From: Paenibacillus silvestris
GTDB lineage: Bacteria > Bacillota > Bacilli > Paenibacillales > NBRC-103111
Assembly: GCF_009882985.1 (NCBI RefSeq)
Contig: NZ_WTUZ01000020.1
Coordinates: 379,064 to 443,063, forward strand
Direction of reading: 5' to 3'
Length of the DNA: 64,000 nt
Within the stretch, counting starts at the first letter, position 1; the number at the start of each line of letters is the position of its first letter. The notes under the pieces are model-generated. The model worked only from the letters and a program-made list of their open reading frames with translations, was not told where the DNA came from and did not search any database. The translations under genes were made by a program, and so were the position numbers. This document shows positions 16,802 to 25,554 of this stretch, piece after piece.

Positions 16802-18273
16802 CCTTGACTCTCCTCCTGCTTGTTAAGCGGTAATGCCATATAGACGGTCGTTCCCTGCCCGATCATGCTCGTTGCACCAATGCGTCCGCCGTGCTCTTCC
16901 ATGATTTGTTTGGCTATCGCAAGGCCGAGCCCGCTTCCTCCGGTCGCCGTATTGCGCGATGGGTCTGCCCGATAAAATCGGTCAAATATATGAGGCAGCG
17001 CCTCCTCCGAGATGCCTTGACCGGAATCTTTTATTTGTATGACGGCATTGCCGTCGATTTCTCTGAGTGTTAAGGTGATGCGGCAATTGCCTTCATCACT
17101 GTATTTGACTGCATTTTCGATGATGTTCAGCAATACGCGCCGCAGCTTATCTCGGTCTGCCGTTACAAGCAGAGGCTCTTTGGGCAGCTCGGTAAGCGCG
17201 AAATGAACGCCTTTTTTCTCCATATCGAACTGTAATTCTTGCGCGCAATCCAGCACATACTGTCCCAGATCCACGGTTTCGAACTGAAACGGCACTTTGC
17301 CCAGATCCAGCTTCGAAAATAAAAACAGCTCATCAATCAGCCGATCCATATCTGCCGCTTTCGTATAAATGGTTCGAATATACTTCTCCAGCTTATCCGG
17401 AGAGTTCGTGACACCGTCCATAATGCCGTGGGCGTATCCTTTAATCGCTGTAACCGGCGTCTTCAAATCATGCGAAATGTTAGAGATGAGCTCCTTGCGG
17501 TTCTCTTCATATTGAAGCTGAAGTTCAACGGATTTCTTGAGCTTGCGCCTCATTTCTTCAAAGGCTCTGCTGAGCTCCCCGATTTCATCATCGGACTGCT
17601 GTACCACTTCAAAATCCAGATTGCCGTCTTTAATTTCCTCTGCCGCCCGCTTGAGAGCCCTGAGAGGTTTAATGATACTGCGAGAAACGAAGTAAGTCAG
17701 CACACCATTCGTACCAACAAGAATAAGGATAAACGTCAAAATCACTGATTTTGAAAACTGATGCAAATATTTCTGAAAAGGACCTCCATCCAAAAATACG
17801 AAGACGGACCCTTTACTATTGTCTGAAAACAGGAAATCCTGCTGCCGAGTTATCCACAGGGAACCTTGATTGCGCTGGAATTGGCCTGATGAGGTGCCGT
17901 AAGCGGGAAGTTTGGCGTTGTTCTGCGCTTCGCCCTCTTTCAGATAAGGAGAACTGTACGTGATTTCTTTATCCTTGCGAATGATAATGCCCATATTGAT
18001 TTTATGAAAACGGTCTTCCAAATCCTGAATAAACACGGGATCGAGAAATGCATCCGGTTCGGTTTCCGTTTTTGCTTTCATGTAGGCGACATTCTCGAGT
18101 TCTTGATCGACGACGCGTTTGATCGGGTTGCCTTGCGAGAAATCGACCTGAAAACCGGACTTCAGCGTACCGAATGTTGCGATGGAGATTAGAATTACGG
18201 CTAGCACCGAGAGTACGAGAGGTACAAGCAGCATAGCAATGTATGAGAGTACCAGCCGTAAGCGAATCGACAT
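16798..18273 (-). CDS. Membrane sensor histidine kinase
   Basis: Sensor kinase of 491 residues. Order: N-terminal membrane span, extracytoplasmic domain of about 150 residues, second span (VILTFILILVGTNGVLTYFV), HAMP, the phosphoacceptor box SNISHDLKTPVTAIKGY, then the ATPase with NIIENAVKYSD (N box), DSGQGI (G1), FDRFYR (F) and GGSGLGLAI (G2). ATG at 18273 is preferred; AAGGAG lies 11 bases upstream inside the end of the permease gene. It is co-transcribed with an ABC exporter, as in systems that sense cell-envelope stress. The signal is unknown. Confidence 0.95.
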   Translation of the reverse strand: MSIRLRLVLSYIAMLLVPLVLSVLAVILISIATFGTLKSGFQVDFSQGNPIKRVVDQELENVAYMKAKTETEPDAFLDPVFIQDLEDRFHKINMGIIIRKDKEITYSSPYLKEGEAQNNAKLPAYGTSSGQFQRNQGSLWITRQQDFLFSDNSKGSVFVFLDGGPFQKYLHQFSKSVILTFILILVGTNGVLTYFVSRSIIKPLRALKRAAEEIKDGNLDFEVVQQSDDEIGELSRAFEEMRRKLKKSVELQLQYEENRKELISNISHDLKTPVTAIKGYAHGIMDGVTNSPDKLEKYIRTIYTKAADMDRLIDELFLFSKLDLGKVPFQFETVDLGQYVLDCAQELQFDMEKKGVHFALTELPKEPLLVTADRDKLRRVLLNIIENAVKYSDEGNCRITLTLREIDGNAVIQIKDSGQGISEEALPHIFDRFYRADPSRNTATGGSGLGLAIAKQIMEEHGGRIGATSMIGQGTTVYMALPLNKQEESQG

Positions 18274-18278
18274 CGTGT

Positions 18279-19028
18279 TCAAATCTCCTTTTTATCAAAC
18301 AAATAAAAACCTGCTGTAAAAAACAATATACTACACGCGATCAGAAACATAAAGATGCTGCTCACCTTGCCAAGCGCCATACCGCTTCCAATCCAAAGCA
18401 TATGCCAGTCTGTATAGGCAGTAGGCGAGTACGTGGCAATCTGCGGGATAAAAAAGGCGGCCACTTTAAACGCCAAATAGAGAAGTATGCTCACCGTGAG
18501 TGCCGAGGAGGAGCTGGAGAAGAACTGCGCCAGAAACACAGCCGCAATACTAAGCACCACCAGTGGCAGGAAAGCCGCGCCATAAGCGAGGAACCAGGTC
18601 ATAATCGTGCCAAAGCCGCCATAATTCTGGAAAAACAGCGCTGAAATGACGGATGCCACTAAACCGGCAACTAGGTACAGTGCAATAAAAACACCAAGCG
18701 CAATCTGCTTGGAAGCGAACACTTTGAACCGCGTAATAGGCCGCGTCAATGTGTTCTTCATCGTGCGGTCGCCCATCTCACCGGAGAATACATCAGCAGC
18801 GCCCATGAAAACGAACAACGGCAGAAAAATACTCGTAAGCAGCCCCAGCATGATGATGGGAAAATCTTGCGAAGCAATGGCTCCGATTCCGATGCCGCTC
18901 TGAAACTGTGACAGCAGCAGCCCTGCTAGGAGCGGAAGCAGCAGCGTAACTACAAGGAAAAAAATCGTTTTCTTCTTGGACGTCATTTTGATCGTCTCGT
19001 TCCAGACGTTGGCGGTTAGGCTATGCAT
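18279..19028 (-). CDS. ABC-2 type permease
   Basis: Membrane subunit of an exporter, 249 residues and six spans, with an N-terminal cytosolic helix (VWNETIKMTSKKKTIFF) and a GEMGDRTMKNTLTRPITR loop typical of ABC-2/NosY-like permeases. Its start overlaps the ATPase 3' end by 8 bp and its stop overlaps the kinase region, so it is part of a tightly packed operon. The cargo is unknown; multidrug, antimicrobial-peptide or lipid export are usual roles. Confidence 0.92.
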   Translation of the reverse strand: MHSLTANVWNETIKMTSKKKTIFFLVVTLLLPLLAGLLLSQFQSGIGIGAIASQDFPIIMLGLLTSIFLPLFVFMGAADVFSGEMGDRTMKNTLTRPITRFKVFASKQIALGVFIALYLVAGLVASVISALFFQNYGGFGTIMTWFLAYGAAFLPLVVLSIAAVFLAQFFSSSSSALTVSILLYLAFKVAAFFIPQIATYSPTAYTDWHMLWIGSGMALGKVSSIFMFLIACSILFFTAGFYLFDKKEI

Positions 19029-19758
19029 GCGCAGCGAGCCTCCTTACTTCTTTAATTTCGCGCAGATACGCTTCTTCCAGCGTCGCGCTTCCTTGTGCTA
19101 TCTCGGACACGAGCCCCTCACGGACAAGCCGGCCTTGATGAATGATGCCCATGCGATTGCACATCAGCTCCATTTCATGGATGAGATGGCTGGAGATCAG
19201 GAAGGTGATGCGCTCTTCTCGCGCCAGGTGCATAATGATTTCGCGGATGTGAACCATCCCCTCGATGTCCAGGCCATTCGTCGGCTCATCAAGGATGAGC
19301 AGCTCCGGCTTCGACAGCATCGCTGCCGCGAGTCCTAAACGCTGCTTCATGCCCAGCGAGTAACCTGCTACCTTTTCCTTCTGAAAAGGGGTAAGTCCGA
19401 CGATCTCCAAAACTTCGTCTACACGCTGCTTACCGATGCCTGGATAAAACCTAGCGGCCAGCTCCAAATTCCGTCTACCGCTCATATAGGAGTAGGCTTC
19501 AGCGGTTTCGATCAGCACGCCTACCTTGGCCATCGCCTGCTCATAATGCGTTGACACCGGATGACCAAAGAGCTTCACTTCCCCTTGCTGCGCTTTGATT
19601 AGCCCGGTCATGATCTTCATGACGGTCGTCTTTCCGGCGCCATTCGGTCCGAAGAACCCATAAATGTCGCCCTGCTGCACGGTCATGTTCACCTCGTGGA
19701 TGCCGCGCAAGTTATTGTAAATTTTCGTGAGACGATTGATTTCTACGACTGGCTTCAT
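19021..19758 (-). CDS. ABC exporter ATPase
   Basis: ATP-binding subunit of 245 residues for the ABC-2 permease. Walker A GPNGAGKT (37-44), signature YSLGMKQRL and Walker B LLILDEPTNGLD are present. Overall it resembles BcrA-type ATPases, including the VGVLIETAEAYSYMSGRRNLEL region. It lies 63 bases after a secreted protein gene and precedes the permease, kinase and regulator. Confidence 0.94.
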   Translation of the reverse strand: MKPVVEINRLTKIYNNLRGIHEVNMTVQQGDIYGFFGPNGAGKTTVMKIMTGLIKAQQGEVKLFGHPVSTHYEQAMAKVGVLIETAEAYSYMSGRRNLELAARFYPGIGKQRVDEVLEIVGLTPFQKEKVAGYSLGMKQRLGLAAAMLSKPELLILDEPTNGLDIEGMVHIREIIMHLAREERITFLISSHLIHEMELMCNRMGIIHQGRLVREGLVSEIAQGSATLEEAYLREIKEVRRLAAHA

Positions 19759-19821
19759 ACATTAGCCGCCCTTCAGGGAAATAAGGAGGTGGGCACTTGC
19801 CCTTGCCTCCTTCCTTTTTCC

Positions 19822-20745
19822 TTAATTTCTGTGGTGAGTTTTCTCTGGGTCAATCTTAACGGTTTCCAGCTGCTTACCAGTCAAATCTACGGTATCCGGT
19901 GTTGTCGAGTTCAAGCTGGACAGTGTCATATCCACACTCAATACGACGTTGTGTGCTGTACCTTGTGCATCTTTACCGGAAATATGAATTTGTGCGGTTT
20001 GATTGGTGATATGATTATCGCTATCCACGCTGGCGTTTACTTCCACTTCATCCATTTTGATGTCAGAGGTTAACTGAGGAAGGCTGTTTTTGAGTGTCGT
20101 TACATCGATACCAAGCGTATCTGCCTTGGATGGCATTGGACGTTGATTGTTCTCCATTGCACCATGTTTGATGGCAAGGGAGCCGATCGTGTTGACCACC
20201 GGAGAAATTTGGCTGCCTGATAATTTAAAATGAATCTCCTTCACGTTGCCTGGGGCTTCATCCATGGTGACATAGTTTTTGAGGTTGCCGACCAGGGCGT
20301 CTACCACATTTTCCACTTCGCTAACAACTTGAGGGTCCGGTGTGTGTCCTGTGCCTTCATAATCTTTGAATTTGCCACCCATGCCCTTGCCTTCTAAAAC
20401 TTTGTAAACATCGGAATCGCCTGTTTTTATAATTTGTTTGCCTTCTTGGTTGTAGAAATGAATGGTTTGTTCGGCCGTGCCGTTATTGACGGTCACTTCT
20501 GCGCTTCCTGCGTGATTCTCACCGCTGCTTTTAATCGTGGACTTCACGTTAAGTAATTGAGCTCCGTTATCCTGCAAGGTCACGTTCACTTGGCGTGTTA
20601 CATTGTGTACCGTTGCCGTTTGTTTCACGGCTGATTTGAACGTCTCATACCCGGGCGCATCGCCCACACCAGCGTATACCGACGTTACCAGCATCATGCT
20701 GCCTACCGCCACGCCTAATCCCATCATCGCTAACTTTTTATTCAT
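19822..20745 (-). CDS. Secreted protein of unknown function upstream of ABC/two-component genes
   Basis: Exported protein of 307 residues with an N-terminal signal peptide (LAMMGLGVAVGSMMLVTSVYAG). The mature part is rich in Asn, Thr and Val with predicted beta structure and has two similar halves: KQTATVHNVTRQVNVTLQDNG resembles the later MDEVEVNASVDSDNHITNQT in rhythm. No cysteines, no membrane anchor and no recognised catalytic motif. It heads the operon of ABC exporter and two-component genes, so it may be the controlled output or a signal-input protein. ATG at 20745 follows GGAGG. Function not recognised. Confidence 0.75.
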   Translation of the reverse strand: MNKKLAMMGLGVAVGSMMLVTSVYAGVGDAPGYETFKSAVKQTATVHNVTRQVNVTLQDNGAQLLNVKSTIKSSGENHAGSAEVTVNNGTAEQTIHFYNQEGKQIIKTGDSDVYKVLEGKGMGGKFKDYEGTGHTPDPQVVSEVENVVDALVGNLKNYVTMDEAPGNVKEIHFKLSGSQISPVVNTIGSLAIKHGAMENNQRPMPSKADTLGIDVTTLKNSLPQLTSDIKMDEVEVNASVDSDNHITNQTAQIHISGKDAQGTAHNVVLSVDMTLSSLNSTTPDTVDLTGKQLETVKIDPEKTHHRN

Positions 20746-20889
20746 ACCTTATAGCCTCCGCGTCTTCTAACGCTCTATCTAATTTGGATGCGTTCCTCGC
20801 TTCCATATAATCATCTTATCCCGCCGATCTTAATTGCCTCTAAATCACCTATTAACCTCGCCTAAAACAATTCTTAAATATTTCTAAAC

Positions 20890-21155
20890 TGCGGAGATGC
20901 AGATGTAGAAGCAGGGTGGGAAGTGGCTTGCGTGGTGAACATGTAGCTGGGAGGTGTGGAGTAACTCTAATCGTGTATATGGGCGCAGGGCGGGGAGTAG
21001 CTTGAGATAGTCAGCATGTAGACGGGAGGTGGAAGTCACTCTAATCGTGCATGTGGGCGCAGGGCGGGGAGTAGCTAAGATAGTCAGCATGTAGGCGGGA
21101 GGTATGGAGCGACTTGTGGTGATAAGAATAGGCGCGGCGCGGTGAATTGACTCTG
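20890..21155. repeat. Imperfect ~75-bp tandem repeat, about 3.5 copies
   Basis: Units start near 20904, 20981, 21055 and 21131. Shared blocks are GGGCGCAGGGCGGGGAGTAG, then ATAGTCAGCATGTAG.CGGGAGGT, then CTCTAATCGTG. The second and third copies are closest; the first and last are diverged. No long frame spans all copies with a ribosome site. Confidence 0.75.
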
Positions 21156-21434
21156 ATATACGAATTAACGTTGCGAGGGAGCTGATAAAGTAGGTAATTC
21201 CTAAACCACCTGTAAAAGTACATCAAAACTACCTCCTCACCACCGTTTGGATAAGAGATCATGTAATTTGTACAGCAAATTTCACGGAAATCCCTCATAA
21301 TGTGCATACCCCCGATGATTTGATGTACATTATGCAGGTTTATCTCCCGAATTCTCAAATATTCGAATATTTACTGTACTATTTTCATGTTCAGTCCCTC
21401 CTCTGCCGGAGAGTGCCTCCCCTCCCTCACATAA

Positions 21435-21613
21435 GAGAACTAGAGTCCGCTATTTAAGCAGAATTGGCCTTCTCCACCGACACAGAAGAACTACAGGGTC
21501 TTATTTCCCTCTTAAGTCACATGTTCGAGCCAAAAATGACGAAATAGCGGAACAGAGTTCCCCTCACTCGCCAAATGTTGCATTTCCCGGAAAATAGCGG
21601 ATTCCAGTTCCTC
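21435..21613. repeat. Dispersed four-unit inverted repeat (type A), copy 1
   Basis: Two units of GAACTA.AG...CTATTT/CTTATTT type (near 21435 and 21492) are followed by two in inverse orientation, AAATAGCGGAAC.GAGTTCC (21542) and AAATAGCGGATTCCAGTTCC (21592). The element is about 180 bp and could fold into one long hairpin. A second copy of equal length lies at 40931-41110. With the tandem repeat, it fills the 965-bp gap between the secreted-protein gene and gerC; no gene is seen there. Confidence 0.75.
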
Positions 21614-21710
21614 ATCAACAGCAATACCTGACAAAGGACATAGCAAAAAAAGGCAAGCTTTCGCTCACCTCTTAAGACTACCTCCTGTATAAAAACACTG
21701 TTCTCTATGA

Positions 21711-22871
21711 TCAGTACTGCTGATCTTTGACCCTCTCTCTCAACATCCCGGAATGCGTAAGCTGAACGTCCACCCGGACATCCCCCAACTCATAGTCTTC
21801 AAGCGAATGCTTACCGTTCAAAGTCAGCTTAGCCCATAACTTAAAATCCTGTCTATATAAGTTATGTTCCAGCTGATAGATATCAACGCCTCGGTCTTTG
21901 GCCATCTTGAATGTTTGCTCAATTTCTTCTGCGATCTGCTTTTCAATTTGTTTTTGCAAGGATGCCTCGTCCGCTCTCTCCAGGGATTCAATCGTGATCA
22001 CCTTGCATTTCATGTGCACATCAAAGATCTGATTACTGTCTTTGCGCAGCCTAATGTGGGGTTTCGGTCTTTCAACTGAAACGGTTTGAACAGGCTTCCC
22101 ATTCATATAAACGACTAATGGCGAACGAGCGCTGCTTTTCTCCATCCAGCGGTCTCCTTTAAACTGATTATATGAAAACCATTCGACCAGATTGTTTTTT
22201 CCTATCGCATAAACACCGTTAACTTCTAGCTTAGGATCAGGCTTCTGACTTTTCTTCCAGGTATCTTCTTGAATACTCAAGTTTGGCATCATCAAGGTGT
22301 AACCAGGTTCACGAAGCAAAGCAGCAACCCTGTACAATCGGAATGGACGTATATAGGACAATTGGTGATAATTCTCAATAGGATTCATCAAAATAGAAGC
22401 CATCGGGGAGACATTGAAAAAAGGAACAACCGAGAAAATGGCCTCAATTGACTCATCTGTACTATAGATCCATTGGGTAAATCTTGTTTCACTGTATCGA
22501 ACAGATCCGTCCATAAATTTACTAATCCCTTGCTTCAGAGCCTCGCTGGAAAACAGATAGGCGCTGACGTGGCCCCAAAAAACGCGCTGCTGCGTCGTTT
22601 TATATAACCGATTGAAAGCTTCATTAACCGTGGCCCCTTCTTCACGACCTACCCAAATCTGAGGCGGCTGCCCAGCTTTGCCCGCCTCCTGCTTCGCAAC
22701 GGAGCTGAAATCCAACATCTGCGCATAGACGATGTAGTGCCCTTTTTGGAAATCGAAGCCTATCGCTGTAAAGTAGTTCGTGTCTTGAATCGTTTTCATA
22801 TCCCAGCAGCCTGTCTGACTGACGAGAATCAGCACGCCGACCAACATCCGCCCTAATCGATTCATGATCAT
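21711..22871 (-). CDS. Ger(x)C family spore germination lipoprotein
   Basis: C subunit of a nutrient germinant receptor, 386 residues. The N-terminal signal peptide has a lipobox-like VSQTGCWD (Cys about 22), followed by the family pattern with TAIGFDFQ and an ISKFMDG helix in the first domain. The C-terminal part includes IEKQIAEEIEQTFKMAKDRGVDI, characteristic of GerC domain 3. The ATG overlaps the GerA stop (ATGA). It acts at the outer face of the spore inner membrane with the A and B subunits encoded upstream. Confidence 0.95.
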   Translation of the reverse strand: MIMNRLGRMLVGVLILVSQTGCWDMKTIQDTNYFTAIGFDFQKGHYIVYAQMLDFSSVAKQEAGKAGQPPQIWVGREEGATVNEAFNRLYKTTQQRVFWGHVSAYLFSSEALKQGISKFMDGSVRYSETRFTQWIYSTDESIEAIFSVVPFFNVSPMASILMNPIENYHQLSYIRPFRLYRVAALLREPGYTLMMPNLSIQEDTWKKSQKPDPKLEVNGVYAIGKNNLVEWFSYNQFKGDRWMEKSSARSPLVVYMNGKPVQTVSVERPKPHIRLRKDSNQIFDVHMKCKVITIESLERADEASLQKQIEKQIAEEIEQTFKMAKDRGVDIYQLEHNLYRQDFKLWAKLTLNGKHSLEDYELGDVRVDVQLTHSGMLRERVKDQQY

Positions 22872-24319
22872 TGAGAATCCTCACTCTGACGTGTGTCGTC
22901 CTTCGGGCTTAGCATCTTAGGTCTACTTTTCATGCTGCTGAAAGGCTTGGCGAAAATCGCAGGAATCATTTCCCTAAAGCGAGGCGGCGACAAGGGCGAC
23001 AAGTACGGAACACCGAATGACTCTAAGGTCGACATGTATAATACAAGCCCGATCAGCGACACCATGAACCCATAGATCCCAAAAATCATCGATTCCAATA
23101 AGATAATCACTCGCAAAATCGTCACGATCCCAGCAAGTGTCTGGTTCACGAGGGTATACATGGCTATCGTCGATATTGAAGTTATGACAAGGGTGGTCGG
23201 GCTGGTGATACCAGAACGAATCGCCGCATCGCCAACAATCAGCCCTCCAACAACGGTAACGGTTTGTCCGACAACTTTAGGCAGCCTCGCGCCAGCTTCT
23301 CGAAACAATTCAAACAGCAGCAGCATAATAATAAAATCCATAGGACCCGATAACGGCAAACCCAGTCTGGAAGACGAAATGGTAGCGACTAACGAAAACG
23401 GAATTTGGTCGAGATTAAAAGCAGAGAGCGATATCCAGAAACCGGGAAGAAACGTAGCAACAATCAGTCCCCCCAAACGCAGTACTCGTTCGAACGCTAC
23501 ATAGTAAAAAGGAGAGTGTACATCTTCTGGCGATTTTAGAATAAACATCAAATTTGCCGGAGCGATGAGAGCCATCGGTGAACCGTCGACAATAATGGCG
23601 AAACGTCCGCGCAGCAAGCTATCTGCTACAAAGTCAGGTCTGCCCGCATAATCCAGCAATGGAAAGAAATTATACTTTTGCCCCGTTAACAACTCTTCCA
23701 GTTGAGAACTGGAAATCAAGGCATCTAGATCAATTGCCTGCAAACGCTGCCTTGCGTCCCGAAGCACATCCGAATCGATGACATCATCGATATACATAAG
23801 TGCTACCGTAGTGTGGCTTCGCTTGCCTATTTCCATCTTTTCACAACAAAGACTGCGAGTTAACAGCCTCTTGCGAATCAACGCAATATTGGTTACGATG
23901 CTTTCCGTGAACCCATCCCTTGGTCCTTTAATGGAAGTCTCGGTATTGGATTCTTCCGGCGATCGGTTAGGCGGATTGGACAAATCGAGCCCAAAGAGGC
24001 GTTGTTGCTCTTCAAAGTACATAACCAGAAACCCTGAATATAGATTGACCGCCATCGTCTCCATAACGTCAGGTCCTGTCATCTCCTGCATTTGAAGCAG
24101 TGTAGGGAGCGTGAACTCGGACATGTCCCTCTCCTGTCGATGCGAGATGATATGCTGAAGGTGAGGGAGTACACGCTGCTCTATATGATCCTTATTAATC
24201 ATACCGTCGCAATACATTAGCAGAATCTTCTTACTGACATCCCCCTCAGATAACGAATACTCCTTGATGATGACATCGGCCGACGAGGCAAACCAATCTC
24301 GCAAATCTTGCTCATTCAC
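22868..24319 (-). CDS. GerA-family spore germination receptor subunit A
   Basis: A subunit of the germinant receptor, 483 residues from GTG at 24319. The N-terminal cytosolic domain (DVIIKEYSL, VALMYIDDVIDSDVL) is followed by the GerA membrane region with the conserved ESNTETSIKGPRDGFTESI and RRGRFAIIVDGSP-like stretch and four to five spans. The open frame extends to 24466, but the extra 49 residues are out of character. GTG at 24319 has AAGGAGA and AGGTGAT upstream and overlaps the GerB stop by four bases. Confidence 0.95.
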   Translation of the reverse strand: MNEQDLRDWFASSADVIIKEYSLSEGDVSKKILLMYCDGMINKDHIEQRVLPHLQHIISHRQERDMSEFTLPTLLQMQEMTGPDVMETMAVNLYSGFLVMYFEEQQRLFGLDLSNPPNRSPEESNTETSIKGPRDGFTESIVTNIALIRKRLLTRSLCCEKMEIGKRSHTTVALMYIDDVIDSDVLRDARQRLQAIDLDALISSSQLEELLTGQKYNFFPLLDYAGRPDFVADSLLRGRFAIIVDGSPMALIAPANLMFILKSPEDVHSPFYYVAFERVLRLGGLIVATFLPGFWISLSAFNLDQIPFSLVATISSSRLGLPLSGPMDFIIMLLLFELFREAGARLPKVVGQTVTVVGGLIVGDAAIRSGITSPTTLVITSISTIAMYTLVNQTLAGIVTILRVIILLESMIFGIYGFMVSLIGLVLYMSTLESFGVPYLSPLSPPRFREMIPAIFAKPFSSMKSRPKMLSPKDDTRQSEDSQ

Positions 24320-25413
24320 TTCATCACCTTCTCCTTGCGCCTCATCGGCAGAATGGTCAGTACAAGCAGGACAACAAGCAATCCTGCACCGGTAATAAAC
24401 ATCATGGGGTAATACCAGTCTTGGATAAAATTCACCATCTGTTTGTCCGTGACCGGCAGCAGGCACATCGTGACGAAAAATAGACTCAGCCCGATTAAAA
24501 GCAGTGTCCGGGTACGTTTCTTCTTGATCATCAACACATCAATGGAGAGAAACATCAGCATGGACATGCGGATACATGCGCCCGATATCCACTGAAAGAT
24601 AGATAAGAAATCCAGATGGGAAATATATTTCCCAAGTGTCACCATACGCCATTGTTCAAAAGCAGGATACCTTAATTCATCCGCTTCAAACGGTCCAAAA
24701 ATCGCAATGGCCCCAATTAAAGGACCGACAGTGAGACCTACTAAGCAAGCCCCAACGATGAGCAAAGAGGGTAGCCGAATACGAGTATCTGCATGATGCT
24801 GGAGAAAAACAATACTTAACAGTTCAAATGAAGAACCGCTAGTTAAATACATCGATTTCAGCGCAGGTCCATAGCCATGGGTAAATAAAGGCGTAAGCAA
24901 GCTGTAGTCTTTGTATTGAAAATTTGCGCCCATTACAAAATAGCCTAGCAATACAACCACGGGGAGCAAAATACCTGAGGTTATCGCGATGGCCCTCATC
25001 CCTTCACGGGCAGCAAAAAAGCAGAAAACCATAAATGCCAACGAAATCATAATTGGCGGGGTTCGCGGCAAATAGGAGATGTGCGTCCATGTCACCATAT
25101 CCTGCATAGTAATGGTCGCATGCGTCATGGCAATGCCGATTACGACTACTTTTAGAAGGAATACAACGAATTTCCCGTATCTCTGTCCGATCCATAGCAG
25201 CAAGTTCATCTGTTTAGAGCGTTTGATCACGATATACATGAGACATACCCACATGAATGTAGGTAGGATCGATAGTCCCGCACCCACCCACGAATCACGT
25301 TTACCGAAATGCAGCAGCACAGGGATTAGGAGTACATGATTCGTTATGGCAATCGAAATAATAATGACGTAATACAACTGAAGCGCAGTAATCTTCCTAT
25401 AACTTGCAGCCAT
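24316..25413 (-). CDS. GerB-family spore germination permease subunit
   Basis: B subunit of the germinant receptor, an amino-acid-permease-like membrane protein of 365 residues and about ten spans, starting KITALQLYYVIIISIAI, as is typical. ATG at 25413 follows GGGAGA; the frame continues to 25500 without a better site. In this operon the order is B-A-C rather than the commoner A-B-C. The germinant is unknown. Confidence 0.94.
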   Translation of the reverse strand: MAASYRKITALQLYYVIIISIAITNHVLLIPVLLHFGKRDSWVGAGLSILPTFMWVCLMYIVIKRSKQMNLLLWIGQRYGKFVVFLLKVVVIGIAMTHATITMQDMVTWTHISYLPRTPPIMISLAFMVFCFFAAREGMRAIAITSGILLPVVVLLGYFVMGANFQYKDYSLLTPLFTHGYGPALKSMYLTSGSSFELLSIVFLQHHADTRIRLPSLLIVGACLVGLTVGPLIGAIAIFGPFEADELRYPAFEQWRMVTLGKYISHLDFLSIFQWISGACIRMSMLMFLSIDVLMIKKKRTRTLLLIGLSLFFVTMCLLPVTDKQMVNFIQDWYYPMMFITGAGLLVVLLVLTILPMRRKEKVMK

Positions 25414-25502
25414 AAGGTAATCTCCCACTTTGGTATTAGGTGGAAACTTTTTATTTGTTAAGCTTTCCAATCCAGGTGGAATTATGCAAGAACAGGACAT
25501 AC

Positions 25503-25535
25503 AAAAACCGCCCCCCGAATGATTCGAAGGGCGGT
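25503..25535 (-). terminator. Terminator of helD
   Basis: On the minus strand ACCGCCCTTCGAAT pairs with ATTCGGGGGGCGGT (14 bp, two wobbles) with a one-base loop in the drawn fold, followed by TTTTTG. It is 20 bases past the helD stop. Confidence 0.9.
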
Positions 25536-25554
25536 ATCTTCAACTGGCGAATAT

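Noticed and set aside
20890-21155. Possible CRISPR array
   Set aside because: Units are about 75 bp, similar throughout with no unique spacers, and no cas genes are nearby.
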